This document shows positions 49,895 through 60,723 of a stretch of 64,000 nucleotides of DNA, one piece after another. Source of the stretch: Halocaridina rubra (lineage: Eukaryota > Arthropoda > Malacostraca > Decapoda > Atyidae); assembly GCA_037179515.1 (NCBI GenBank), contig JAXCGZ010021045.1, positions 25,001-89,000 on the forward strand, read 5' to 3'. The notes below the pieces were generated by a model. The model saw only the letters and a list, made by a program, of their open reading frames with translations, ran no database searches and was not told the origin of the DNA. Positions within the stretch are counted from its first letter, which is position 1; each line of letters opens with the position of its first letter. Position numbers and translations under genes: made by a program.

Positions 49895-51277
49895 CAGGAC
49901 ATACGAATTTACACAGGAATGTTCAGGAGAGCAAAGAAAATGGAGGCCAACGCCGGCTGTTTCTGGAAACGCTATACAGGAGATTAACACATACTTTTAA
50001 AACAAAACAATTTTATTTAAATCTAATGTTAATAAATAATATTTTCAATATGATTTCCATCATTTTCAATGCATAATTGATGCGCTTTACAAAATTCAGG
50101 TGAATTCGATTGAATAGGTCTGCATTGCCGTCTATTTCAGCACACTTACTGCTAATGCGTTCTTTCATGTGGTTCAAATCTGTAATCTTCATTAAGTAAA
50201 CCTTCTCTTTCAACATACCCCAGAAAAAGAATTCAAGGGGAGCAAGGTTTGGTGAATGGGGGGACCACTCCACATGACCTCTTCTTCCAATCTAGTGAGG
50301 AAAAGTGTCATTTAGCCAATCTCTAACAGCTGTAGCAAAATGGGCAGGGGCCCCATCCTGCTGAAACCAGTTTGGAAGTCCTTCACCCAGGCGCTCAATT
50401 TGAGGTAGTAATTTTTCTCTCAACATATTTAGATAAGTCTCACCCGTTACATGTTCATCAAAAAAGAAGGGTCCTAGCACATGAGCTTTCTAGAAACCAC
50501 ACCACACCATTACCTTTTGACTGCCCTGCTGTTTGGATGGATCCATCCAATGTGGATTACCTTGAGATCAATATCGAAGATTCTGTTTGTTGACTTCACC
50601 ATTTACATAAAACGTAGCTTCATCACTGTACAACACTGTCTTTAGTAAAATTTATATTTTCATCCAATTTACTTGAAAACCATTCACACCTGCATTCATA
50701 TATCGGGTTGTCTTCATTTAAGTGATTCAATATCTGTAACTTGTACGGATGAAGCTTCTCCTCTATCAGGATTTTGTGGATGGTTGACCTTGGAATACCC
50801 AACTCCGTGGATGTCCTGCGTTGTCTTCATTTAAGTGATGCAATATCTGTAACATGTACAGATGAAGCTTCTCCTCTATCAGGATTTTGTGAATGGTTGA
50901 CCTTGGAATACCCAACTCCGTGGATGTCCGGCGAAGTGATTTCCTTGGGCTAGCATAAACCTTGGCCATGAAACTCATTTTCATTTCGTCTGAAGTCCTT
51001 GGTCGTCCGGAACGAGGTTTGTTCAAGACACTGCCTGTTTCTTTAAATTTCTTGATCAATTTCCCGACGGCAGTAAAATAAATTGGTTGCCTATGAGGGT
51101 GTCGAAGGTTAAGTTCTTCTGCAATTTTGCAATAAGACCATCCTTCTCGTTCACTTAAAGAGTACCAACTCGATTCGTTCTTCTTTAGACGGAGCCATCA
51201 TTTGAGCTGGAGAGGAAAAATAACAAATAGATAAAATAGTGAAATTTCCTATGTACCCAGACATTATGGACACCCTG
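49895..51277 (-). mobile_element. Tc1/mariner-superfamily element nested in piggyBac
   Basis: One terminus is CAGGGTGTCCATAATGTCTG (minus strand, outer end 51277) next to TA. The other end, CAGGACATACG from 49895 after TA, is a poor match and provisional. The minus-strand transposase starts MMAPSKEERIELVLFK near 51200, frameshifts to EGWSYCKIAEELNLRHPHRQ, then has the HTH region LIKKFKETGSVLNKPRSGRP and STELGIPRSTIHKILIEEKL, and the catalytic region NWFQQDGAPAHFATAVRDW and VEWSPHSPNLAPLEFFFW. The expected third acidic residue in SPxL is Asn, so catalysis should be dead. A 113-bp tandem duplication also shifts the frame. Confidence 0.8.
50707..50932 (-). repeat. 113-bp tandem duplication in mariner transposase
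   Basis: 50707-50819 and 50820-50932 are near-identical and start 'gttgtcttcatttaagtga'. The unit length is not a multiple of three, so the duplication itself breaks the frame. Confidence 0.85.
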
Positions 51278-53036
51278 TAGAATGTAATGATTTCAGGTTT
51301 CTTGTCATCACCAGTAGCTTTGTCAATCTTATCATGGTGCATGCTGCTAATGAGTACAACATTTTTCTTCTTGCTCTTACTCTTTGGTATGTATGAGACT
51401 AATGTAAGGTTGTCTCCCAAGTCCAAACATGCTGTCCACAGGAGGTCTATTCTTTGTCACCAAAAGTTCTGGGGGGAATCTCTCTCTTGTTCTTTCTGAG
51501 GGTTCCCACAGCAGTCAAGATATGGTCACGGAGTAGTGATTCCAATAGTGGATAGCTGGTATACCAATTATCAAATGTTACATTTCTAGCAGACCCTGAG
51601 ATGTCTTGTGACCACGGCCTGTGATGCACTGTACTGCTTGTCAGCCTTGTATGGCCCATCTTGCTGTGTTCCAGCATAATATCTCCATGTTACATACATA
51701 GAACGTTTTGGCATCACACAGTGCATGTATTTTGATACCATATTAGGCTGGTTTACTGGGGATATATTGCCTAAAGGGACATTTGCCCCTAAAGGCTACA
51801 AGCATTTCATCTATAGTCACAAATTCTAATGGGGTGTAGTTTTTTTGCAATTTTCCACAAACATCTCAAATATATGCCTAACTTGGGCAAGCTCATCTGC
51901 CATCTTTCATTCCTCGTGTGTTGCTTTGTCATCAGATCGTAGACAACATAACAGAAAACAAAAGCGATTCAGTGACATAGCCTGAACACCTCGATCCCAG
52001 TACCATCTGCTCTCCAAATATCAGCAAGGTTTAGCCTGTTAGTGTGATATGTACCTGCTAACATTAGCAGGCCAATCAGTGTCTATTGTTCTGCAGGACT
52101 GAGCATAATTCACTTTCTTTGTAGCGATTATCGAGTTGGTATGCTTTACAAATAAGCCAATTATTTCTGGTGAGATGAAGACTCCCGAAAGGTCTGCAGG
52201 AGAATTGGCATTAAGAGCTGGTCCTTTCAGTCCCTGTGTAAATTTGATAACATTTCTAGAACGGTTGCGACCTAGCAACTTAGGAGCCTTCTTCTTCCAC
52301 CATGTTTTATCTCTTCCCTTCCATCCATCAGTTTTTGGCCTTTTTTGGGGGGGCTGCTCTGATAGATCATCTAAGTCTGATTTATCACAGTCAGAGTCAG
52401 GAACATGCACATCCTCTTCTAGGTAATCATCTTCACCTTCACTGTCAGAAAACAAAAACATCCCCTCTCACACCTTTTTCATCTTCTGAACTATTCTCTT
52501 CTACTTCATCCAACATCTTCCTGATCCTTTCTATCTCTGCTTCGTAATCCATCTTTTGCCTGAAAAAAAAATGGAAAGATATTACATTAGGTAAGCTCAT
52601 AGTTACAAAATTAAAAAAATAATAAATTGTAAGCAGTAAAATAATTATCCATACACAATTATAATAAATGAAATATTAAAACAGACTAAGAATAGCATTT
52701 ATATTCCATATTTATATTAGAGTGGGCTACTGATACATAATATACACTTATATCTACATATTTTAATTTCATATTGGTTAGAAACCAAAAATACCTGGTA
52801 TGTAAATCACAAAACATACCTGTGTTAGTCACTTGGGGTGACTGGACACCCCAGAAGGCCAAAGTGATGTCTACCTCCCAGGATACTTGAACCACAACTG
52901 CACTACAACAGGTGTGCCACACCCTCACTGAGTCAGGAAAGTACTGGGAAGAAAAAAAAAGTTACCAACTAGGAATTACGAGCACTTAAAAACAATTGGG
53001 GTGACCAAACACCCCAGGTGACTAACACAGGATTAA

Positions 53037-53805
53037 ATATACTCTGTCATCCATCCTTTCGGATTTAAAGACCAGTGCACTGGAAGTAACTCTTTATAGT
53101 ATCCCTTTAGTGCACGAGGATTTTTTGAATGGTAAATCATTACTGGCTTCAGCTTCATGTCGCCCTCAGCGTTAGCACCAATCATTACGGTAAAGCGATC
53201 TTTTGCTGCCTTATATCCTGAAGCACGTTTATCCTCTATGGAAATATACGTCCTTTCTGGCATTCGCTTCCAGAATAAAGCAGTTTCATCCATTTTGAAG
53301 ATCTGCCTGGACGTATATCCCCCTTCCTCTGTGATGATCTGTAATTCGTCTGGAATCCACTTTGCCGCATCCGTATCAGCTGATGTGCGTTTGCCTTGTA
53401 ATTTTCTGTTGCAATAGCCAAACCTACGTTGGAAATTAGTAAACCAACCAGAGCTATAAGTAAGGGTTTCACCTATTCGCCTTCTACCTGGGATTTCAGA
53501 TGTTTGTAAATCTCACACGCTTTTTCTCCATAATATCCTTCGAGTATACGAAGATTTAGCTGCAGTTAAGCTAACACCAGCTTTGGCACTTTTTTTATCT
53601 TGTCCGTATTATCACGGATAGTGCGGAGTGTGCTTTCCGGGAGATGCATCGCTTGTTGAATGGTGCCCGTACTCTCACCACTCTCGTACCTGGCCAACAC
53701 TTGAAGCTTGACTTCAAGTCTTACTGCCTTTCTGGCTCTTTTGGGAGTACTGTACTAAAAGCACTTCCAGAGTGTTTTCCTGGACGTTTACTAGCCATGA
53801 TAGTA
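53037..53805 (-). pseudogene. Tigger T2 transposase fragment T2a, cut by piggyBac
   Basis: The minus strand starts MASKR near 53800. A degenerate N-terminus follows, then KACEIYKHLKSQVEGE, VGLLISNVG, and an open block MDETALFWKRMPERTYISIE to NPKGWMTEYI holding the first catalytic Asp and the SKNPRALKGYYKELLPVHW motif. The frame ends exactly at the TTAA where piggyBac entered. Related to TIGD1-type Tigger transposases, but clearly different in sequence from T1. Confidence 0.8.
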
Positions 53806-53885
53806 TACTATAATTGTAAAATTTAAAAGAACTGAGAACATAAAAACAGTTATAGCAAGAGATATATCCACACACTTAATGCTTA

Positions 53886-54821
53886 AGCGGGCTACACACG
53901 ATCAAGTAAACTTGACAAGTATGCTTGATCAAGTATTTCATCAAGTATTGTGATATATCCCTTCGCCTCCACACGGTCAGGTATGCTTGACAAGTCTTCA
54001 CTTGAAATCACAATGTCGAGTGCAGACGAGGCGTTTCCGGGTCATCTAGGAATTGAAGTAGGGGATAATACCACAAAGAGGGTGTGTAAACAGCGTCGGC
54101 TCCGGCACCTGATTGAAGAGATTGGGAAATTTTCTTCTTTTCCTTTCGGTAATTAGTCCTGAGGGCATTAATTTTCTTGAGAACTGTATCTTTAGTGGCA
54201 TTCTTATCGATAAGTTTCAATTTGCTTAGCAAAATGCTGTTAGCAGCTTCTCTTTTCTGTTTATTGTGATAATCTGGAGATTTACATTGCCAAAGACATG
54301 AATGGTTTTCGTATTCTTTAATAAAATCTTGGAGCAACTCACGATCTGCCATTTTTCAATCACACAGCACTTCATTCAGTGATGAAGACTACGCCACAAC
54401 TAGCCGTGAAAAGCAAGCTATACGGATGCCAGATGTTGCTATTTTCAGGAAAAATATTTCATAATCACTGCCTTTTCAATGTATTCAAATTTTGACACAA
54501 TGTATGCCGAATAAAAATTTGTGTACAATTTTAGTATTAACCTGAAAAATATATATATTTTTTTAATGGAATTAAATGGAATATTATATTAATTAAACCA
54601 TAAACTTGACACCCTCAACTTTGATCAAGTCTTTGGTACACACGGTCCAGTTGACTTGAACAAGTCAAGACTTGACGACATGATTCAATTTCAATCATGC
54701 CTAAAGCGACTTGTCAAGTCTAATACTTGATCAAGTCTCACCATACAGACGGTCCAGTTTGCTTGAACAAGTCACTTGATCAAGCATACTTGTCAAGTTT
54801 ACTTGATCGTGTGTAGCGACC
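53886..54821 (-). mobile_element. PIF/Harbinger-like element carrying only a MADF gene
   Basis: 936 bp with matching termini: 'GCTACACACGATCAAGTAAA' near 53891 and its complement ending near 54815, plus further subterminal inverted 'cttgatcaag' motifs. TTA flanks both sides (53883-53885 and 54822-54824), the Harbinger target. The only coding frame is a MADF protein; no DDE nuclease is present, so it is non-autonomous. Confidence 0.75.
54008..54352 (-). CDS. MADF-domain (Myb/SANT-like) protein of Harbinger type, short
   Basis: 114 codons starting MADRELLQDFIKEYENHSCL. The whole length is one MADF domain: LWQCKSPDYHNKQKREAANS, a central INALRTNYRKEKKKI helix, then SLWYYPLLQFLDD. MADF/Myb-like proteins are the usual second gene of PIF/Harbinger transposons and bind the element's DNA together with the nuclease. 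The C-terminal part usual for such proteins is absent; a stop follows HSTL. No frameshift in the domain. It could be a domesticated adaptor or simply recent. Confidence 0.72.
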   Translation of the reverse strand: MADRELLQDFIKEYENHSCLWQCKSPDYHNKQKREAANSILLSKLKLIDKNATKDTVLKKINALRTNYRKEKKKISQSLQSGAGADAVYTPSLWYYPLLQFLDDPETPRLHSTL

Positions 54822-54825
54822 TTAT

Positions 54826-55640
54826 TCACATACACTTACCGTTGTTCCCCATTTTCTCCATAATATCCGATCGAGAATATGAAAACTTCTTTCTCACCAT
54901 TTTCTCCATTTTCCCCATAATATCCGATCGAGAATATGAAGACTTGGCTGCAGTTAAACTAAAACTAGCTTTTGCACTTTCATTTAATTTTTCTGCATTT
55001 TCACTGATAGTGCATACGGACATGCATTCACTGAGATGCAACGCCAGTTTAATGGCAACCGTACTCTCATCACTATCATAACAGCCCAACTCTTGCAATT
55101 TCATTTCAAGAAGTATTGTCTTTCTTGCTCTTTTGGGAGTAGAAGCACTTACACAGTCTTTTCTTGTGCGTTTACTGGCCATAATAGTACAATATATAAT
55201 CTTGAAAATATAATAGAACTGAAAGCACAAACCGTAACTTTCACTGAGATGTATCGCCAGTTTAATGGTGACTGTACTCTCATCACTCTTAACAGCACAA
55301 TCCTTGCAATTTTATTTCAAGAATTGTTGCCTTTCTGTCTATTTTGGGAGTAGAAGCACTTATACAGTCTTTTCCTAGGCGTTTAGTGGCCATGGTAGTA
55401 TGTACTATATATAATATTTAAAATATAAAAGAACTGAAAACACAAACTGTAACAATCACCGAGATGCATCGCCGGTTTAATGGCGACCATACTCTCACAA
55501 CTACCCAACACTTGCAATTTTATTTTAAAAATTATTGCCTTTCTCGCTCTTTTGGGAGTAGAAGCACTTGCACAGTCTTTTCCTAGGTTTTTACTGGCCA
55601 TGATAGTACAATATATAATCTAAGATATAAAAGAACTGAA
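54826..55640 (-). pseudogene. Tigger T2 fragment T2b with triplicated transposase start
   Basis: Three diverged tandem units of ~215 bp each encode the T2 N-terminus on the minus strand: MASKRTRKDCVSASTPKRAR (start ~55182), MATKRLGKDC (~55395) and MASKNLGKDCASASTPKRAR (~55601). Each also includes ~60 bp of upstream leader. Only the innermost unit runs on into KLALHLSECMS and KASFSLTAAKSSYSRSDIMG, where another short duplication repeats 'YSRSDIMxKM'. No catalytic domain remains. Confidence 0.75.
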
Positions 55641-55858
55641 AACACAAACCGTAACACAAACACAGTTAGAACACGAGATATATCCATGCACTTTACTGGT
55701 AACAACACACTGAAGCACATGGCAGCTTGGCGGGGAAAATAAAAAAATATATATAATTTTTTTGGCGGGTGTTATTCGCGAAATTCGTACTTGTTACTAT
55801 TATCTTTTAGGGGCATTATTCCAGTTTTGCGGACTATAAACTCCGTAAAAAGCGAAAG

Positions 55859-55860
<2 letters not shown>

Positions 55861-55952
<92 letters not shown>
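55861..55952. repeat. (TA)n microsatellite
   Basis: About 46 TA units inside T2 terminal-type sequence. The stretch 55641-55860 is T2 upstream DNA without a gene. Confidence 0.95.
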
Positions 55953-55957
<5 letters not shown>

Positions 55958-57311
55958 CACTCACCTCTTGGAACAATGCGAGCATAGGTTCTTAGAAGTT
56001 ATGGCTAATGTAAAATTCGCGCAATGTAAACCAGTCATTTTCCATAAGAAACAATGGTAGTAGGTATAGATACGTTCCACAACCATACGAAATACACTAT
56101 GCCAAAGAGATGATAAGTAAAACATTTAATAAATACATAAAGCAGAAAGAAATGTTGTTATTCATATTAATATACAAATAGTGTACAGTATAAAAGATAA
56201 ACAGATTTACTGTACAGTAAACAGATTAATGCACTCTATTATGCAGTGGGTAACAGGTATACACTGGGACGTGCTTGGTGGCGGTGAGCATGTAACTAAA
56301 GCGGTGGGAGCAGAGGAGGAGGATGCGGGAGAACGAACCTCTATCTGCAAACGTAAACAAGGATAAAATAAAAATAAAATATAACCAAAGCAAGACTAAA
56401 AAACTAAAAAAAAAAAAAAAAAAAATTATGCAATGCCTTAATGCAAAACATATTCTATTGAGGGATGGGACGAGCGTGGTGGCGGTGAGCACTTGACATA
56501 AGCTGTAGAAGAGGAGAACGAACCCCTATCTGCAAACTTACAAATACAATTAACAAAAGCAAGACTAGAAAACTAAATATTTTCATTATGCAATGCCTGA
56601 ATTACTGTAAAGAAAAATAGAAATAAAGCACATTCCACGCACTCTAGATACAGTGAGCAACAGGCATGGGATGAGCTTGTAGGCAGTGAGCTCTTGACAG
56701 AAGTGGTAGGAGAAGAGGAGAATTAACCATTATCTGCAAACGTAAAAAAGTTAACAAAAGCAAGACTAGAAAACTAAGTTTTTTATTTTGCAACGCCTGA
56801 ATTACTGTAACAAAAAATATATATAAAACACATTCTACTCACTCTATATACGGTGAGCAACAGGCATGGGATGAGCGTGGTGGCGGCAAGCATTTGACAT
56901 AAACAGCAGGAGAAGAGGAGGGGGAAGCGTTAGAACGAGCCCCTACTGCAAAAGTAAATAAAGATCCTGCAACAAAAAAATGAATAAAAGCAATACTAGA
57001 AAACTAAGCTTTTTTATTTTGCAACATCTGAATTACAGTAATGATGTAAATAAAAATTATCATACACATTTTACTCACTCTATATACGACGAGCGTGGTG
57101 GAGGTGAGCAGGTGATATAAGCTGGAGAAGAAGAGGAGGTAGTGGGAGAGCCAACTCCTAGCTGCAAAAATTAATAAAGCTATAAGAAAAATGAAAAGCA
57201 AGACTAGAAAACTAATTTTTTTTATTATGCAATGTCGGAATATTATACTGTAGTATGGTATTGTAAATATAACATGAAGAAAACATAAAAAATTACACAG
57301 GTGTACTCACT
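55953..57311 (-). repeat. T2 3' region with tandem repeats (~190-230 bp units)
   Basis: About six diverged units starting near 56232, 56440, 56640, 56838, 57070 and 57310. Each has 'actctatatacggtgagcaa'-type text, 'gagcgtggtggcggtgagca', 'agaagaggag' and 'caagactagaaaacta'. It lies just 3' of the T2c transposase and resembles, in design, the subterminal arrays of T1. No gene. Confidence 0.75.
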
Positions 57312-57683
57312 CTATATACGATGGGCAACAGTCATACTGGAACGAGCGAGGTGGCAGTGAGGAGGTGACTTAAGCCTAGGGTCATCAGAATCCCATGTTT
57401 TGATTGAGCAGTAGGCATCAAGAGTTGCCTGCTGTGCAGTCCTTTTTTTTTTCAAAACTTCATTGTAGCAGGAAATATCCTGCATAACTTTTCGAGATGG
57501 CAAGCATGCACGCTCTATAGTAGGATCGTCCTTATCCAAAATATCCTAGGCAGTCTCTATAACAGGGGTGTGCAACCTGCGTCCCTCAAAGGCTTTCATT
57601 GCGGCCCTTTCTCCTAAAAATAAATAAGCTATAGTGCGGCCCTCAGAGAGAGAGAGAGCGCCTCGAACTGAATATTCCAACAA

Positions 57684-57685
<2 letters not shown>

Positions 57686-57782
<97 letters not shown>

Positions 57783-57800
57783 CTCCCTCTCTCTCTCTCC
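57686..57800. repeat. (TC)n microsatellite
   Basis: About 55 TC units with a few CCTC interruptions, inside the hAT element. Confidence 0.95.
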
Positions 57801-58113
57801 TGTGTTTTCATCAACAACCCTTCCTCAATAACCGATGGTACGAGGGGTCATCGTTATCAGTAACCCCTTTTAAGATCATTGTAAACACCGAAACGATCAT
57901 TATTTTTAAGGTTGGATGTTTACACTTTTTACACACACTGCTATGCTTTGCAGTACAGCCATACAGGAATTAATATAGTTCTCAGTTTATCTCAGACTCA
58001 AGTGGTGAAATCAGTGTGCTTCATTTGTTGTGGTTGATTTGTGATTACCGGTATTCTAAGTCTAACTCTAAGTTGTTTATGTTGCAGTTTTGTGATTGGT
58101 TTTAGAAAACTTT

Positions 58114-58287
58114 CAAGCAAAACATTTTGAGAATTATATATTTCTGCTGAAATTTGGTACTAATTATATTGCAATCTATTACATTATTCTTAATTAAAGC
58201 CTTTAATTAAGAAAAATGTAATAGATTGCAATATAATTAATACCACATTTTCAGCAGAAATATATAATTCTCAAAATGTTTTGCTTG
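58114..58287. repeat. 174-bp near-perfect palindrome in hAT element
   Basis: The left arm starts CAAGCAAAACATTTTGAGAA and the right arm ends with its complement. The arms are ~85 bp with very few mismatches and almost no spacer (centre ~58200, taaagcctttaat). Confidence 0.9.
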
Positions 58288-59832
58288 TGATCCCAATTTA
58301 AATAAAATCAGTAACAAACTAATTATCTATCTTTATTAGTATAATCTCACATAATATGTCTTCGATCGTAGTAAATAGCATGAATTAGTAAGGTTATGTG
58401 GCCCTCCATACCAACAGAGTCGAGACTAGTGGCCCTTTGGGAAAAAAGGTTGCACACCCCTGCTCTATAAGGTGAAAAATTTAATCAATATACAATTAGT
58501 GATTTCATGGGGTTCTCATGAGTCGCTACTGACTCGTTTTCCTCCCTCTCCTCATGTTGTCGCTGACCTTCCTTATTGTCCAAATCCTTGGCAGTCAATT
58601 TCTCCGTGTGGGAAACAAGCAGGGCATTCACATCCTCCTCATTAACGTCGGTGAATCCTACACGTTGTGAGAGCTGAACGCACTCAAGTCTCGTCCTTGA
58701 CATCCGATTATCATGATCAGAACCCGTGAAAGAGTACAAATTGCGGGCAAAGCTCCTTCCATGCTCCATTTAAACACAACTGTGTAATTTCAGCCCAAGA
58801 ATCCTTCACATACAAAATGGCACGCTTGATACTAAACTCTTTCCAGTAGATCTTAACCTCATTCTTCTTTACCTCTATCACTGAGATATCGCGGGCCTCA
58901 GCTGGTCTCTCAAGGTCGGCCGTGCTGACATCAGTCTTGCTGCTGAGGTCTTTAAAAGAATTCCTAAGGTAATGAGATTTCAGCGTCTGCAATCCCCTGG
59001 TCCATTGTTTGGAGTATTGAAGTTTTATTTGGCAGCAGAAACCTTTAGTGCTCGAGGATTTTCTGAGTGGTAAATCATTACAGGCCTCAGCTTCATGTCT
59101 CCCTCAGCCTTTGCACCAAGCAGCTGGGTAAAGCAGCCTTTAGCTACCTTGTATCCTGGAGCACGTTTTTCTTCTATGGAAATATACATCCTGTCTGGCA
59201 TTCGTTTCCAGTATAAAGCAATTTCGTCCATATTGAAAATCATCTTTGCCGTATATCCCTCTTCCTCTATGATGGCCCTTAATTCGGCAGGAAACCTCTT
59301 TGCCGCATCCGTATCAGCTGATGTGCTCTCTCCTTGCATTTTTCGGTTGTAATAACCAAACTTACACTGAAAACTTGAAAACCAGCCAAGTCTAGCTGCA
59401 AGTGGTTTTGCTTCTTCGCCTTCCACCTGGGATTTCAAATGCTCATAAATCTCACACGCTTTTTCCTTGACGATATTATATGGCAAGTATTTTTTCTGTT
59501 TGTTTTTAATGCTCTTCCACGTATAGAGCGTTTTCTCCATTCTCTCCATAATATTCAATCGGTAATATGAAGACTTGAGCAAAGTTAAACTAACACCAGC
59601 CTTTGCACTTTTCTTTATTCTTTCTGTATTTTCACGGATAGTGCGCAACGTGCTTTCACTGAGTTCCATCTACCGTTTTATGGCTGCTGTACTCTCACCA
59701 CGCTCATAACAAGCCAACACTTGTTTTTACTTCAAGGTTTATTGCCTTTTTCACTCTTTTGGGAGTAGAAGCACTTCCACAGTCTTTTCCTTGGCGTTTA
59801 CTGGCCATGATAGATATAAAAATCTTCAAAAA

Positions 59833-59834
<2 letters not shown>

Positions 59835-59902
<68 letters not shown>
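59835..59902. repeat. (CA)n microsatellite
   Basis: About 34 CA units between the T2c leader and the 5' end of CR1 copy 2. Confidence 0.95.
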
Positions 59903-59905
<3 letters not shown>

Positions 59906-60721
59906 AACTAGAATCTAGAATTTCTAATCAAGAAGATAAAAACAAACAGCTAAATGACAACCTAAAGGAATTAGATGTTAGTTCACTGCTATCTTCTGAG
60001 AGAGACGAGATTGCTGCTTGGAATGTTCAGATTAAGGAAAACATTGAACAGTTCAGAAAAGTTCCAGGAGCTGAATATGGAAAATGATGCCATGAAAACG
60101 TCCTTTGCTGATGCACTAAAGGGGAATGTGGCAGTAAAAGAGGCTGTAAAGGTGGTGGCACTGGAAAACATACAAACAGTTGACTATAAAGAGACAGTAA
60201 TCGAAAAAATGAAAGACGTTGTGATGGAAAGGGCAAACCCACTCATCAGACAGGCACTTGATAAGGAGAAGACAGTGGTAATCTCAGGCATAAGTGAATC
60301 CCAGGAGCCAACATGGCAGGGGAGACTTGAAGAAAATAAAGCTAGGGTTGTAGACCTGATAAGAAAGCTTGGAGTAGTATGTGGTCCTGAGGATACTGTA
60401 AACATACACCAACTAGGTAAATATTCGAGGGAAGGAAAGCCGAGACCAACAAAAGTAACCTTTGAGAGAGGGGAGACATGTAGGGAAATATTGTTGAGAA
60501 AAAAAAGTCTAAAAGACCTTCAAGAATGCAAAGAAGTGTTCATTAGACGATACAGAACACAGGAAGAGATGGGAAAGATCAAAAACTTGTTGCAAGAGGC
60601 AAGAAGGTTAAATGATGAAAGAAATGAAGAAGAGAAGAAAAATTTTCGTTACGGAATACTTCCAGACAAAGGGGAGATAAAGAAGATAATGACAGAAGAT
60701 CAGGGGATGGGGCCTCATTAA
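59903..60721 (+). pseudogene. CR1-like LINE ORF1 (partial, one frameshift)
   Basis: Opens in a coiled-coil-like stretch (SRISNQEDKNKQLNDNLKEL). A one-base shift near 60065 moves it to the second frame: ENDAMKTSFADALKGN, VVISGISESQ, NIHQLGKYSREGKPRPTKVT and SLKDLQECKEVFIRRYRTQE, a layout like the RRM-type RNA-binding module of LINE ORF1 proteins. It ends NFRYGI...GMGPH with TAA at 60719-60721. No zinc knuckle seen. Confidence 0.7.
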
Positions 60722-60723
60722 GA

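Larger units (their letters stand above)
49584..52551 (-). pseudogene. piggyBac-like transposase (degenerate)
   Basis: Start MDYEAEIERIRKMLDEVEEN at 52551. After a 1-bp shift an acidic N-terminus (SDSEGEDDYLEED) leads into the first transposase block (52039-52461). Middle blocks survive as ARNVTFDNWYTSYPLLESLL, GTLRKNKREIPPRTFGDKE (~51500-51600), SYIPKSKSKKKNVVLISSMH and KKPEIITFY (~51290-51400). A mariner follows, then the C-terminal zinc-ribbon KRCVFCARSKDRKVKTVCST and CTNCEDATI (49590-49760). The cysteine-rich tail is diagnostic of piggyBac transposases. Many stops and frameshifts; part of the RNase-H fold around the mariner is missing. Confidence 0.82.
49584..53032 (-). mobile_element. 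piggyBac-like element, one end at TTAA, with nested mariner
   Basis: The right end is defined by ...CTAACACAGGA at 53032 immediately before TTAA (53033-53036), the piggyBac target. A subterminal inverted repeat lies at 52819-52840 against 53010-53031 (CCTGTGTTAGTCAC). The opposite end was not found; the coding part stops at 49584. It is inserted into the DDE domain of a T2 transposase. Confidence 0.75.
57563..58462. mobile_element. 900-bp hAT-type non-autonomous element, 8-bp target duplication
   Basis: Starts CAGGGGTGTGCAACCT and ends with its complement. CTCTATAA is duplicated perfectly on both sides (57555-57562 and 58463-58470). No transposase frame. The interior contains a (TC)n array and a long palindrome. 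The 'gcggccc' text near both ends (57601 and 58400) is also inverted. Confidence 0.9.
57312..59808 (-). pseudogene. Tigger T2 transposase T2c (internal deletion, hAT insertion)
   Basis: Starts MASKRQGKDCGSASTPKRVK at 59808, shifts frame, then is open over 59025-59669 with SLTLLKSSYYRLNIMERMEK, NKQKKYLPYNIVKEKACEIY, ARLGWFSSFQCKFGYYNRKM (CENP-B-type HTH) and FNMDEIALYWKRMPDR (first catalytic Asp). After SENPRALK the segment with the second Asp is deleted. Downstream, NKTSILQTMDQG (third Asp region) is readable in another frame, followed by TLKSHYLRNSFKDL, the helical region to 58485 and, beyond a hAT insertion, DKDDPTIERACLPSRKVMQD with KKRTAQQATLDAY at the C-terminus. Similar in layout to TIGD1-type proteins. 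Confidence 0.82.

Noticed and set aside
57629..57831. Arg/Glu or Ser/Leu repeat frames over (TC)n
   Set aside because: Microsatellite translation inside a hAT element.
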